The notes below the pieces were generated by a model that saw only the letters and a list, made by a program, of their open reading frames with translations, had not been told where the DNA came from and searched no databases. Below, piece after piece: positions 11,784 to 22,853 of a stretch of DNA of 64,000 bases (positions are counted from its first letter, which is position 1; each line of letters begins with the position of its first letter). Origin of the DNA: Dactylis glomerata (Eukaryota; Streptophyta; Magnoliopsida; Poales; Poaceae); assembly GCA_007115705.1 (NCBI GenBank), contig QXEO01001043.1, positions 124,001-188,000 on the forward strand, written 5' to 3'. Both the position numbers and the translations under genes were made by a program.

Positions 11784-13179
11784 TGATGACCCACAAGTAT
11801 AGGGGATCGCAACAGTCTTCGAGGGAAGTATTACCCAAATTTATTGATTCGACACAAGGGGAGCCAAAGAATATATGTAAGCCTTAACAGATGAGTTGTC
11901 AATTCACCTGCACCTGGAAACAGTCTCACTCGCAGCGGTTTATCAGTAGCAACAGTTTTATAGCAGTGACAGTAGGAAAACAGTAACAGCAGTAGTAAAA
12001 TAGCAGCAGTAGAAGTAACGGTTGTAAACAGTAGGAACAAATACTGTAGGCATAGGGATGGATAACGGGCGTTGCATGGATAAGATAATTCATGAAATCA
12101 ATGAGATACGGCATTGCAGATAAATAATGATAAAGCATCCTAGTACAAACAATCATAGGCATGTGTTCCGTATATAGTCGTGCGTGCTCACAAGGAGAAA
12201 CTTGCACGACATCTTTTGTCCTACCAGCCTGTTGCAGCAGGGCCTCAAGGGAAACTACTGGTAATTAAGGTACTCCTTTTAATAAAGTACCGGAGCAAAG
12301 CATTAGCACTCGGTGAACACATGTGATCCTCACATCATAGCCATCCCCTCCGGTTATCCCAATTTCTGTCACTTTGGGGCCTCGGGTTCCGGACAACAAT
12401 ATGTGTATACAACTTGTAGGTAAGACCATAAACAACAAGTATCATCATAGAAATAATAACATGTTCAGATCTGAAATCATGGCACTCGGGCCCAAAGTGA
12501 CAAGCATTAAGCACAACAAGTTGCAACAATGTCATATGCACTAAATAAAGATACTAGGCACTATGCCCTATCAATCTCATATCAAATTACATGAACAATC
12601 TCATCCAATCCCTACCATCCCCTCACCTACAGCGGGGGAATTACTCACACATGGATGGGGGAGTCATGGATGGTCGATGGAGGAGCGTCGGTGGTGATGG
12701 TGATGAAGATCTCCTCCGAATCCCCGTCCCGGCAGGGTGCCAGAACGGAGTTTCTGGTTCCGAATCACGGTTTCTGATGGCGGCGGCGCAGCGGAAGTCT
12801 ATCTGGGAAAAATGCCTTCTCTCCGATAATATCTCGTCAGGGGGTATATGTATGCGAGAGAGGGGGTCGAGAGGCGGCCTGGGGCCACCTCACACAGGGG
12901 TGGCGCAGCCAGGGCTGGGCCGCGCCGCCCACGTGTGATGGCTCCTCGAGCCACTTCTCCCTCCGGTCTTCTGGCTCCGTGGGTCTTCTGGTGAAATATG
13001 ATTTTTGGTGATTTTTCCCGAATTTTTACTGGAAGTTGAATTTCTGCACAAAAACGAGACACCAGAGCAATTCTGCTGAAAACAGCGTCAGTCCGTGTTA
13101 GTTGTATTCAAAACACACAAGTTAGAGGAGAAACAATAGCAAAAGTGTTCGGGAAAGTAGATACGTTTTGGACGTATCA
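11784..13179 (-). repeat. 3' LTR of element A
   Basis: 1396 bp, TGATGACCCAC...TTTTGGACGTATCA on the + strand, nearly identical to 19855-21250. It contains the GC-rich palindrome at 12891-12937. The polypurine tract follows at 13180-13193 (AAGCTTGGGGGGAG in sense). Confidence 0.95.
12891..12937. repeat. GC-rich palindrome in LTR of element A
   Basis: CACAC, then TGGCGCAGCC, a short loop, GGGCCGCGCC and GTGTG. The same structure is found in every LTR of the TGATACGTC families here: 10460-10509, 20962-21008, 28622-28669, 35412-35459, 54789-54838, 56626-56675 and the two further tandem units, and once internally at 16677-16721. Confidence 0.8.
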
Positions 13180-15127
13180 ACTCCCCCCAAGCTTAGCTAT
13201 TTGCTTGTCCTCAAGCAATTCAGTTAACAACTGAGAGCGATAAAAGAAACTTTCACGAACACATTTGCTCATATGATGTATATATACTAACTATGTGATC
13301 AAGTACTCAGGCAATTCATAATAAGAAATATGCAACTAATGTCACCTTATAGTCAAGCAAGCTATGAAAGAGTGCCAATGCACTAATAACAAATAACATG
13401 TGCAAGAGAAGCTACAAGATTGTAATATGCATAAATGATATGAGAAAACGGTATCCCACTTGCCTTTATTTGTAGAGCAAAACATAAATGCTGAGGCACC
13501 TCTGAAGTCCAAGGGAAGACTAGAAGTAGAAATATCAAAGATACAAGCATCATAGTTATACCACAATTAACCGTGTTCTAGGACAAGCACATTGCACTAA
13601 GAATAACAGCTATGCTCTCAAGAAGTGCTTAAAAGTTAGAAGATGGTGACGCAACATAAAAGTAAACGAATGGCCCTTCGCAGAGGGAAGCAGTGATTTA
13701 ACATGTGCTAGAGCTTTTCATTTGTAAAACAGAGATAAAAGGTTCTTTTGAGAGGTGGTTGTTCTATGTTAACGACTAGCAATGGGGACTTACTATCTTC
13801 CATAATAAACAAGTGAGAGCGGTTCCGAGTTCTTTGAAAAATTGGCACATTGGTGCTCTTTTATAAAGCTTTGGCACTCCTCCCCACCTTTTTCCTTTCT
13901 CAAACCATGGCTAACCGATTCCATCGGGTGCCCACCAACTTTCACAATCCATTGGAGGAGTGCCTTTTTTCTTTCTTTTAGAATTAAGATTATAATGGTC
14001 TGACCAGCTCCCTTGCAAAATTAATGACGAGCAGATGAAGCTGCCTAGTCGAGGGGTACTCAATTTAATATGGAAGATAGCAATTCCGACCACTACGTCC
14101 CCATGAGCTAAAAATAGTGGCACAAAATGAGAAGTAGTTGAAAGTTTTGAAAGGTAGCACATGAAAATTTACTTGGAATGGCTTACAAATACCATGCATA
14201 GGAATTTATAGTGGACTCTTTGGAAGACTTGGTTTTTGGTAATTGGATGCACGAGTAGAGCTCATACTCAGTACAAGTGAAGGCTAGCAAAAGACTGGGA
14301 AGCGACAATCGAGAGAGCAATAACTATCATAATCATGCTTGCGACAAAACAAAATTAATATAGGCATAAAAATGATACAAGAACTCTGAGGCAAATTAGA
14401 TCATCGAGGCTTAATTGACTTTTTGTTCAGTCATATGCATGCATGAGCATGTGCCAAGTCGATTCAAATGGAGCTTTCAGAGGTGGATACCACAATATCA
14501 TACCATACTATGAATAAAACAATGCATGCAAGCGTCTACATGACATGCTACAGGCTATTAGTAGATTGAAACTAATCATATGAAAGCAAGAACTACAAAG
14601 CATCCATTAGATGACATATACCTTACATGAACTGACTAAGCATGTCCACATAGATGAATATATGTACAAAAAATGAAAACAAATAGAGTTCATACCAGCC
14701 TCTTACCACATCTCGGATTGTCATATGTCGTCATTATTGCTCTTTACTTGTGTGGCTTGAATAATATAAAGTGAATACCAAGCTCCAATGGAGTAACGGG
14801 AGACTGAACTCTGCAGCGAACTTTACAAAACCAAAGAAGAACAACAAATATTTTTGGAGTTTTCGATTTTTGAAAGCAAAAGCGGAAGAGAATAGCAACA
14901 AAGCAAAATATTTTTGGATTTTTCAAGTAGCAAACTGAAAATAGCAAGTAAAGCAAACCAAAGGTAGAAAAACTAAAGAAACAAATAGAGAGAAACAACG
15001 GAAATATTTTTGGTCTTTTTGTGTTTTGGAAGCAATGAAAACAAGAACGAGAATAGTAAAGAAAGCGAAACATGAATATACAAGGATCCGACAGAATATG
15101 ATATGTAGATGAGTGAATCATCGGCGT

Positions 15128-15143
15128 ACCTCCCCCCAAGCTT
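15128..15143 (-). repeat. Second polypurine-tract-like copy in element A
   Basis: In sense this reads CTAAGCTTGGGGGGAG, almost the same as the true polypurine tract at 13180-13193, and lies just after the stop codon of the Athila-like gene. It may be a duplicated or internal second-strand primer, or simply the relic of an earlier 3' end. Confidence 0.5.
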
Positions 15144-15165
15144 AGGCTTTTGGCCTAAGTGGAGA

Positions 15166-16284
15166 TCAATGCCGGCTTGGGTAGCTGCTCCAAGCCGGTG
15201 GATCATCATAGGTGTAATCGTACTCCGGTTCTCGCGAAGATGAAGCTGAAGGCGCATAATCATAATAAGGCTGTGCATATGGAAAATTCATAGTGTTGGA
15301 GGGCTGCCCCGACTCCTCGGCGCCCTCCTCATCGTGCACAGGCGGCGGGTGCTCCTCTACGTACGCATCGAGCTCGCCTTCTGTAAGCGACCATCCATTC
15401 CTGCGATCAAGGTTAAACAAAAGAGGTGCAGGCAAACGGATTGATCGTTCAGTCTTTACTACCTTCCAGGTAGTCTTCTTGAAAAGGGTTAGCTCAAATG
15501 TTAAATTAATCAAACTGGCGGGAGGAGAAATAAACTTATGTTGAACCATAGCATCAAGGTCAAGTTTCTCCTCGGGGAACTGAAAATCTCTAAAATGAGG
15601 CAAAACGCCATGAAAAGCTAGCAGGCGAGAAGCTATAAGCCCCCCACAAATTCCCCCTTTCTCACGGTTAATATCAAGACGGAAAGCTATTAAGGCACCC
15701 AAATTGTAAGTTCTATCGCGCCTTAAAGCAGCAGCAACAAAAGCTAAATCATGGAGAGACAACTTACTTGCAGACCTCCTAGCAAGAACACATTTGGTAA
15801 TGAAGAAGGCAAAATATCGGATGGATGGAAAATGAATGTTTCGAATTTTACCACCATCTCCAGTGAAGCTTCTTCCTTGACAAATCTCCTCGTATAATTC
15901 TAACAATTGCCTTGGTTGTCCCTTTATCTTCTCAAGCGATCCCCACTGTGGTACTCTAATAACTGTGCAGAAAACATCGAGAGGCAAGTTCACAGATTTG
16001 TTATAAATTTTATAATGAACCATGGGGTTAGAAGTGGACCAACTAAATCTGAAATCCTGCACCACAGACATTGTTAGTTTAACATATTGGGGAGGTTCAC
16101 CCTCAACAAAATATTCTAATCCCGCATTGGAAAGCAAGGTTTGAAAATCATGAAGAATTCCAGCAGCACTCAAGAATGCCGAGCATGGATAGAGTGAAGG
16201 AAAAACCTTCTCTTCACGGTGAACTTTCATAACATCATGCACTTCTAGATCATGCCGAGAGAGTTGATACACATTCTCCTCCAT
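15166..16284 (-). CDS. Athila ORF1-like retrotransposon protein
   Basis: An intact 372-codon frame in the env position of element A, 3' of protease. The central part (about residues 60-230) resembles the plant 'Athila ORF-1 / retrotransposon ORF-1' family: a conserved block with NLPLDVFC, RYFAFFITKC, LSLHDLAFVAAALR and TYNLGALIAFRL. The C-terminus is acidic and rich in Pro, Tyr and Ser (residues 310-372). The function of the family is not known; it is not a reverse transcriptase and I see no signal peptide or membrane helix. The start is the first ATG after a likely 3' splice site (TTTCAG at 16287-16292 on the minus strand). The frame is unbroken, in line with the youth of the element. Confidence 0.75.
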   Translation of the reverse strand: MEENVYQLSRHDLEVHDVMKVHREEKVFPSLYPCSAFLSAAGILHDFQTLLSNAGLEYFVEGEPPQYVKLTMSVVQDFRFSWSTSNPMVHYKIYNKSVNLPLDVFCTVIRVPQWGSLEKIKGQPRQLLELYEEICQGRSFTGDGGKIRNIHFPSIRYFAFFITKCVLARRSASKLSLHDLAFVAAALRRDRTYNLGALIAFRLDINREKGGICGGLIASRLLAFHGVLPHFRDFQFPEEKLDLDAMVQHKFISPPASLINLTFELTLFKKTTWKVVKTERSIRLPAPLLFNLDRRNGWSLTEGELDAYVEEHPPPVHDEEGAEESGQPSNTMNFPYAQPYYDYAPSASSSREPEYDYTYDDPPAWSSYPSRH

Positions 16285-17112
16285 TTCTGAAATTTTTCAA
16301 CAAACTCATAAAAAGTGATTTAAAGACAAGCAAATGTAGGAAACTACTATAGAGGGTTACTAGAGAGCTATCATGCATCAAAATAATCTTTCTAAACAAT
16401 AGAACAAGCATGCATACTCATTTATACTGTCACCTACAATGCTAAAATACTCAAGAAATACTTTACCAAAAGAAAATATACTTGGACAAGTGGAGGAGTC
16501 ACATACCGGAGAGCAAATGATCCAAGTTTCAGCAAAAATGTTGGGCTGAACAAGGAGATCGAAAATCTGGGTGAAGAACAGCAAGAACTCGAGCTTAAGA
16601 AAATGGGTCGGTGTTTTTCGGGAGAGAGAAAGAGCAGGGGAAGAAGAGATGAGTGAGGTGCCTGGTGGGGCCCCCTCACACATGGGTGGCGCGGCCAGGG
16701 CTGGGCCGCGCCACCTGTGTGTGAGGTGGTGTGGCTGCCCCACCTGGTGCCTCCCAGGTGTCTCTCTGCCCCATTTTTGACACAAAAATTTATAAAGAAT
16801 TTTCTGGAATTTTTCGAGAAACTTTATTTTCGAGGATTTTTCAGAAATTGGCATATCGATAAAACTTAGGAAAAACGAGGATGAAAAGATTTCAAGCAAA
16901 TCAAAACTAAGCATGCAGTAGCTCTGAGATACTCTTAATCTTACAACTAAACTGAAGGAATAAATTTTGGTGAAAGTAAATACAAGTGAGGTGGAGTGGA
17001 TGCGGTGAAAACGAAGTTTCTTTCATATAAATTCACTTTGCTAACAAGGTTGATCAAGTCTTGTTACCAAACTAACTTTATATGAGGCAAAACTTTGCAT
17101 ATCACTTAATGC
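16285..17112 (-). promoter_or_regulatory. Possible internal promoter and spliced leader for the Athila-like gene
   Basis: The region between protease and the Athila-like gene looks like an upstream region with a leader. It carries the same GC-rich palindrome found near the TATA boxes of the LTRs (16677-16721), then in sense a CT-rich stretch (about 16600-16650), then a GTATGT donor at about 16505 and a TTTCAG acceptor just before the ATG. If used, this gives a leader intron of about 215 bases. No clear TATA box is visible, so expression could instead come from splicing of the full-length transcript. Confidence 0.4.
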
Positions 17113-17883
17113 TTATGTTACCTCAACTTTGATAGGTATAGTCCCAACCATAACAATTTGACATTCTTCCTTGGGCTTTCGCTCTGAACAAATAATTTGA
17201 CCAACTTTGATGGTCTCAACATGCTTGATTGAATTTAGAGCATTCCTCCTATCAATCTTCTTGGGAAAATAAACAGTGTATTCTTTGTCATTAACATTAA
17301 AAGTGACTTTTCCTTGGTTGCAATTAATAACAGCACCTGCAGTATTTAGAAAAGGTCTCCCAAGAATAATAGACATATTATCATCTTCAGGCATTTCTAA
17401 CACAACAAAATCAGTTAATATTAAACAGCTGTTAGCAACTTGAACAGGAACATTCTCACATATACCAATAGGAATAGTAGTAGACTTATCAGCCATTTGC
17501 AAGGATATATCAGTTGAAACCAATTTTTCTAAATCAAGTCTCTTATAAAGAGAAAAAGGCATGACACTAACTCCAGCTCCCAAATCACATAGGGCAGTTC
17601 TAACATAGTTATTTTTAATGGAGCAAGGAATAGTTGGTATACCTGGATCTCCAAGCTTCTCTGGAACTTTACCATCAAAAGAATAGTTAGCAAGTAAAGT
17701 GGAAATTTCCTCACTAGGAATTTTCCTTTTGTTAGTGACAATATCTTTCATATACTTTGCATAAGGAGGCATTCTAATAGCATCAGTCAAAGGAATTTGC
17801 AAAAATAAAGGTCTCATCCATTCACAAAACCTGTTGTAGTGTTCTTCTTCCTTGGACTTGTGTTTCTTACTAGGAAAAGGCAT
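17113..17883 (-). CDS. Retropepsin-like aspartic protease domain of element A
   Basis: This frame encodes the protease that would cut the Gag polyprotein. The active-site region reads ALCDLGAGVSVMP, with DLGA in place of the usual D-T/S-G-A, as is frequent in plant Gypsy proteases, and the flap-to-C-terminal region has the IILGRPFL block. The upstream linker contains FCEWMRPLFLQIPLTDAI, typical of the gag-pro connector. The match to this linker already begins near 18056, upstream of the first ATG, so protease is a -1-frame continuation of gag and not a separate gene. It stops after the protease; no pol follows. Confidence 0.85.
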   Translation of the reverse strand: MPFPSKKHKSKEEEHYNRFCEWMRPLFLQIPLTDAIRMPPYAKYMKDIVTNKRKIPSEEISTLLANYSFDGKVPEKLGDPGIPTIPCSIKNNYVRTALCDLGAGVSVMPFSLYKRLDLEKLVSTDISLQMADKSTTIPIGICENVPVQVANSCLILTDFVVLEMPEDDNMSIILGRPFLNTAGAVINCNQGKVTFNVNDKEYTVYFPKKIDRRNALNSIKHVETIKVGQIICSERKPKEECQIVMVGTIPIKVEVT

Positions 17884-19766
17884 TGGCTTCTGTACCCAAG
17901 GTTCCCTCTCTTTACCATGTTTGTTGGCAATGAAGTCTTCTTTGGTGTACTTTGTCTTTTTATTACTCTTTTCCGGTTCTTCCTCAGCTTCTCCTTTATC
18001 TTCTTCTTTATCTGGAGCATCTCCAGGTTCTGTTTCAGCATCAGAAATAGAAACACTGTTTGATCTTTACCTGCATCAGAGGATTCTGCAAATGTTTTAT
18101 GCTTCTTCTTCTTCTTGGGAGGAATATCATCACTTGAAGTGCGTTGAGAATCTTGCTCAACCCTCTTAGGATGTCCTTCAGGATATAATGGGTCTTGAGT
18201 AGCAGCACCACTTCTTGTATGTATTTCACATGCTTGCTTCTCTCTTGCAGCATTAACTAGCAGGTCTTGCTGCACTTTAGTAAGCTGATCAATTTGTGTT
18301 TGAATCATTTGAAAATGTTTAGCAAGTATCTTCACATCATTGGCAGTTCTCTCCACAATATCCTGCATCTTGTTAATAACTCTAGAATTCTCCAACAGAT
18401 GATTATGCACCATTCTATTAAAATTTTCTTGCTTAACAATAAAATTATCAAACTCATCTAAGCATTGATCAGGAGGTTTAATGTAGGGAATATCTCCTTC
18501 ATCAAAGCGTTGGAGAGAGTGTACCTCAATAGTAGATGAGCGAGGGATTGGCTTACATAATTCTTCAATAGGAGGTAAATTATTCACATCTTCGGCCTTA
18601 ATACCTTTCTCCTTAAGAACTTTCTTAGCCTCCTTCATAACTTCATCATTTAATTCAATCATCCCTCTCTTCTTTGGTGTAGGCTCTGTAGATGGCGCAG
18701 GGGTAGGTACTGGTGTTGGCTCAACTAAAGTCCAATCATCATGATTCCGGCTTATTTTAGCCATTAACTCCTCTGCTTCAGCCGGAGTTCTTTTCCTGAA
18801 AACATAACCAGCACAGCTATCCAAATATGACTTAGATTCATCCGTTAGTCCATTATAAAATATATCAAGGAGTTCATTTTTAGGCAATGGTTCTTTAGGC
18901 AAAGCTCTAATTAAAGAACAAAACCTTGTCCAAGATTCAGGCAATTTCTCTCCTTTTCCCTGTTCAAAATCAAAGATTTTCTGCACAGCAGCATGTTGAG
19001 CACTAGCGGGAAAATATTTCTGAAAGAAAGCATTAGCCAAAGCAATAGGACTAGTAAGGGATCCAGGAGACAAGCTATTAAACCAAATTTTAGCAGCATC
19101 TTTCAATGAAAAAGGAAAAATCTTAGCAACAAAGTAAGTGCGGAGCTTAATATCATCAGAAAACAAATTACTCAAAGTAGAAAGCTCATTCATGTGCTCC
19201 ATAGCACTCTCATCTTTAGTACCACAAAAGGGAGTTTTCTCAACAATAGATATGTAAGATAAATCCAAAGAGAAATCATAATCCTTGTCTCTAATATTGA
19301 TAGGAGAAGCAGCAAACTTAGGATCAGGAGACAAATTATATCTAACAGAACGTTTAGCAAGAAGCTCTTTAATATTACCTGCATCACGAGCAGCACGTGC
19401 TTCTGCAATAAAATCATCATTAAGCTCAATATAAGCATCATCATCATAATCATCACTAGGACATTCCCCAGACTCAGGTGAACTAACAGGTGTAACAGTG
19501 GTGTTTCCCAACTTAGCTCTAGCAATAGTAGCTTCTAGAAAGGAACCTAGTGAACCTCTCTCATCAAGCACAGTAGAAGCATCATCTAAATTATCAGTGG
19601 CACTTTCAATCTCAGCAGAAGTAGTAGCAGTAACGTGTGGGTGTGGTGGTGTAAGCAACTTACTCATAACAGAAGGTGAATCAAGAGCAACAGAGGTGTT
19701 GAGAGTCGTACCTCTTCTTGTAGTGGATGGCAATATAGGAACTTTTCCATCACGAGGTTTACCCAT
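17814..19766 (-). CDS. Gag polyprotein of element A
   Basis: Structural protein that would form the virus-like particle. I chose the ATG at 19766 (MGKPRDGKVP), 60 bases after the primer site; the frame is open further upstream but that part overlaps the primer site. A long Ser/Thr-rich and acidic N-terminus is followed by a retrotransposon gag domain (about residues 190-310, with AAKIWFNSL, AFFQKYFPAS and ESWTRFCSLIRALP) and a coiled-coil-prone Lys-rich C-terminal part with Pro repeats. I see no CCHC knuckle. The family-like sequence leaves this frame near 18056 and continues in the -1 frame as the protease linker, so the last 80 codons here are probably not native. Reason may be a one-base deletion or ribosomal frameshifting. 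Confidence 0.85.
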   Translation of the reverse strand: MGKPRDGKVPILPSTTRRGTTLNTSVALDSPSVMSKLLTPPHPHVTATTSAEIESATDNLDDASTVLDERGSLGSFLEATIARAKLGNTTVTPVSSPESGECPSDDYDDDAYIELNDDFIAEARAARDAGNIKELLAKRSVRYNLSPDPKFAASPINIRDKDYDFSLDLSYISIVEKTPFCGTKDESAMEHMNELSTLSNLFSDDIKLRTYFVAKIFPFSLKDAAKIWFNSLSPGSLTSPIALANAFFQKYFPASAQHAAVQKIFDFEQGKGEKLPESWTRFCSLIRALPKEPLPKNELLDIFYNGLTDESKSYLDSCAGYVFRKRTPAEAEELMAKISRNHDDWTLVEPTPVPTPAPSTEPTPKKRGMIELNDEVMKEAKKVLKEKGIKAEDVNNLPPIEELCKPIPRSSTIEVHSLQRFDEGDIPYIKPPDQCLDEFDNFIVKQENFNRMVHNHLLENSRVINKMQDIVERTANDVKILAKHFQMIQTQIDQLTKVQQDLLVNAAREKQACEIHTRSGAATQDPLYPEGHPKRVEQDSQRTSSDDIPPKKKKKHKTFAESSDAGKDQTVFLFLMLKQNLEMLQIKKKIKEKLRKNRKRVIKRQSTPKKTSLPTNMVKRGNLGYRSQCLFLVRNTSPRKKNTTTGFVNG

Positions 19767-19825
19767 GATGAAAGGATTGCAGCGAACAATATGAATACCA
19801 AGTGAACTCACAGATAAAGCTATGC

Positions 19826-19843
19826 TCCCCGGCAACGGCGCCA
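19826..19843 (-). promoter_or_regulatory. Primer binding site, tRNA-Asp type (element A)
   Basis: The sense strand reads TGGCGCCGTTGCCGGGGA, complementary over 18 bases to the 3' end of plant tRNA-Asp(GUC) including CCA. It lies 11 bases inside the 5' LTR. The match is perfect. Confidence 0.85.
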
Positions 19844-19854
19844 GAAAATAGTCT

Positions 19855-21250
19855 TGATGACCCACAAGTATAGGGGATCGCAACAGTCTTCGAGGGAAGT
19901 ATTACCCAAATTTATTGATTCGACACAAGGGGAGCCAAAGAATATATGTAAGCCTTAACAGATGAGTTGTCAATTCACCTGCACCTGGAAACAGTCTCAC
20001 TCGCAGCGGTTTATCAGTAGCAACAGTTTTATAGCAGTGACAGTAGGAAAACAGTAACAGCAGTAGTAAAATAGCAGCAGTAGAAGTAACGGTTGTAAAC
20101 AGTAGGAACAAATACTGTAGGCATAGGGATGGATAACGGGCGTTGCATGGATAAGATAATTCATGAAATCAATGAGATACGGCATTGCAGATAAATAATG
20201 ATAAAGCATCCTAGTACAAACAATCATAGGCATGTGTTCCGTATATAGTCATGCGTGCTCACAAGGAGAAACTTGCACGACATCTTTTGTCCTACCAGCC
20301 TGTTGCAGCAGGGCCTCAAGGGAAACTACTGGTAATTAAGGTACTCCTTTTAATAAAGTACCGGAGCAAAGCATTAGCACTCGGTGAACACATGTGATCC
20401 TCACATCATAGCCATCCCCTCCGGTTATCCCAATTTCTGTCACTTTGGGGCCTCGGGTTCCGGACAACAATATGTGTATACAACTTGTAGGTAAGACCAT
20501 AAACAACAAGTATCATCATAGAAATAATAACATGTTCAGATCTGAAATCATGGCACTCGGGCCCAAAGTGACAAGCATTAAGCACAACAAGTTGCAACAA
20601 TGTCATAGGCACTAAATAAAGATACTAGGCACTATGCCCTATCAATCTCATATCAAATTACATGAACAATCTCATCCAATCCCTACCATCCCCTCACCTA
20701 CAGCGGGGGAATTACTCACACATGGATGGGGGAGTCATGGATGGTCGATGGAGGAGCATCGGTGGTGATGGTGATGAAGATCTCCTCCGAATCCCCGTCC
20801 CGGCAGGGTGCCAGAACGGAGTTTCTGGTTCCGAATCGCGGTTTCTGATGGCGGCGGCGCAGCGGAAGTCTATCTGGGAAAAATGCCTTCTCTCCGATAA
20901 TATCTCGTCAGGGGGTATATGTATGCGAGAGAGGGGGTCGAGAGGCGGCCTGGGGCCACCTCACACAGGGGTGGCGCGGCCAGGGCTGGGCCGCGCCGCC
21001 CACGTGTGACGGCTCCTCGAGCCACTTCTCCCTCCGGTCTTCTGGCTCCGTGGGTCTTCTGGTGAAATATGATTTTTGGTGATTTTTCCCGAATTTTTAC
21101 TGGAAGTTGAATTTCTGCACAAAAACGAGACACCAGAGCAATTCTGCTGAAAACAGCGTCAGTCCGTGTTAGTTGTATTCAAAACACACAAGTTAGAGGA
21201 GAAACAATAGCAAAAGTGTTCGGGAAAGTAGATACGTTTTGGACGTATCA
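19855..21250 (-). repeat. 5' LTR of element A
   Basis: 1396 bp, the partner of 11784-13179. The six differences I found are near 20250, 20607, 20758, 20838, 20979 and 21010; five are transitions. Confidence 0.95.
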
Positions 21251-21255
21251 TGGAC

Positions 21256-22853
21256 ACAATGGCAAACTTGGTTTTGGGAGTTCGATGCACGAGTAGAGCT
21301 CATACTCAGTATAAAATGAGGGCTAGCAAAAGACTGGGAGCGACCAACTAAGAGAGCAATAACGGCCATAATCATGCAAAGCGACAAAGCAACATTAAAA
21401 GAAGCATAAGATGGTATCAAAAGTAAAAAACTAAATGATCATAGAGGCTATAGGTGACTTTGTAAGAGTCTAACATGTGTGAGCATGCGCCAAGTCAACC
21501 CAAATAAAGCATCAAGGAGAAAACCAAAATAATGCTTCCAAACGATAAAAACAACGCATGATTTTTTCAAAGGCTCATTAAGCAATCTCAGTCATTTGGG
21601 ATAAGTGATGCTACAGCAAAAATCACTAAGCATACTATCAAAAAGACATCAAGCATGACATGCAAAAGCCTAGGCCGCAGTCTACACAAGCTCCTTTTTG
21701 TACCACTTTTTTGCATGAAACTTTTTCTCTTTTCCAACACCATTCAAACCTTTTTGAGGAAACTCTTTTGAGGAAAACCAACATATACCAGAGGTCCAAA
21801 TACACCTTGATGCAAAGATAAAACAAGATATGAACAAAAATCAAGGAAAAAAATGCAAGCTAAACGCAGTAGCAGAAAAAGAGAACACTCGTTGAACGAT
21901 AAGAGTGAAAACTAGAGTGTTCTTGGCAAATAAAAAGCGAGTTCATCTCCTCCAAAAGAAACATGATGTGATCAAACCGTTTATTGCAGCAAACAAAACA
22001 AAAGGAAAACTGAAAACAAAAACAACTGACGCTCCAAGAAAAACACATAATGCATGAAGCAATAAAAATATAGTGTCTTGAAAGGTGACCTGATTTTTGC
22101 CGATGAAGAAAAGGGGTGCCTCGGGGGCATCCCCAAGCTTTGACACTTATACTTCTTGGATATTTCTTGGGGTGACATGGGCATCCCCAAGCTTGAGCTT
22201 TTGTCTATTCTTCATCTCATCTCATCATTCTCCAATCCCTACACTTGAAAACTTCCTTCATACAAAACTAAACACAATTCTATTAGCAACATAAGTGTAA
22301 GCATAGTATTGAATCAACCCTTTTTGCTTCAGGTTTCAACTCAAAACCACCACATATAAAGTATATACTACTGTAGCAACTTCCCCAAAAGTTCCGTGAT
22401 CAAAAGAACTAAAAAAGAAAGCGATCGAGCGACAAACACAAATATTGGCAGAAATCTGTCAAAACAGAACAGCTGACAAAGGTAGAATTTTTAGAGGGTT
22501 TTCTGTTGCTCAAATAAAAAAGTGTTTAACTAATGAAAGTTTGGATATAACCTGGGGCATATGCACAAGAAATCGCAGGTCCAAAAGATATACAGAGAAT
22601 TTTCACGAATTTTTACGGTGCAGCACCGAAAACTGTTTCAGGACAGCAACATCCGTAAATCTTACCTCACTCAAATTAGAGGCTTCTCTTGACACAACAA
22701 CGAAATAAAAAGAATAAGGAGCGGTTATTGCAGTAGTAATAACTTCCAAGACTCAAATAAAAGAAAAAGTACTGAAAATAAAACAATGGGTTATCTCCCA
22801 AGAGTGCTTTTCTTTAACGCCTTTGAGCTAGGCGCAGTAATTTGCAAAGATGC
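21256..22853 (-). other. 3' internal untranslated region of element 1
   Basis: Long non-coding internal sequence between gag and the 3' LTR of element 1, continued at 10795-11783 on the other side of element A. It matches element 2 (29945-31543) and, inverted, the forward element at 61336-62960. It contains two GGCATCCCCAAGCTT blocks, which are polypurine-tract-like in sense. No gene seen. Confidence 0.75.

Larger units (their letters stand above)
11784..21250 (-). mobile_element. Gypsy element A, young, complete, non-autonomous
   Basis: A complete 9467-bp minus-strand element with two 1396-bp LTRs (11784-13179 and 19855-21250) and a perfect 5-bp TSD TGGAC (11779-11783 and 21251-21255). By eye the LTRs differ at only 6 sites, about 0.4 percent; at 1.3e-8 substitutions per site per year, a rate often used for grass LTRs, this is roughly 0.15-0.2 million years. 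Inside, in sense order, are a perfect tRNA-Asp primer site, gag, a protease in another frame and an Athila ORF1-like gene. No reverse transcriptase, RNase H or integrase is present, so it must use enzymes from a partner element. Confidence 0.95.

Noticed and set aside
17839..18169. Plus-strand open frames antisense to gag of element A
   Set aside because: They lie opposite the Lys- and Glu-rich gag region, whose complement is naturally open and Phe/Leu-rich.
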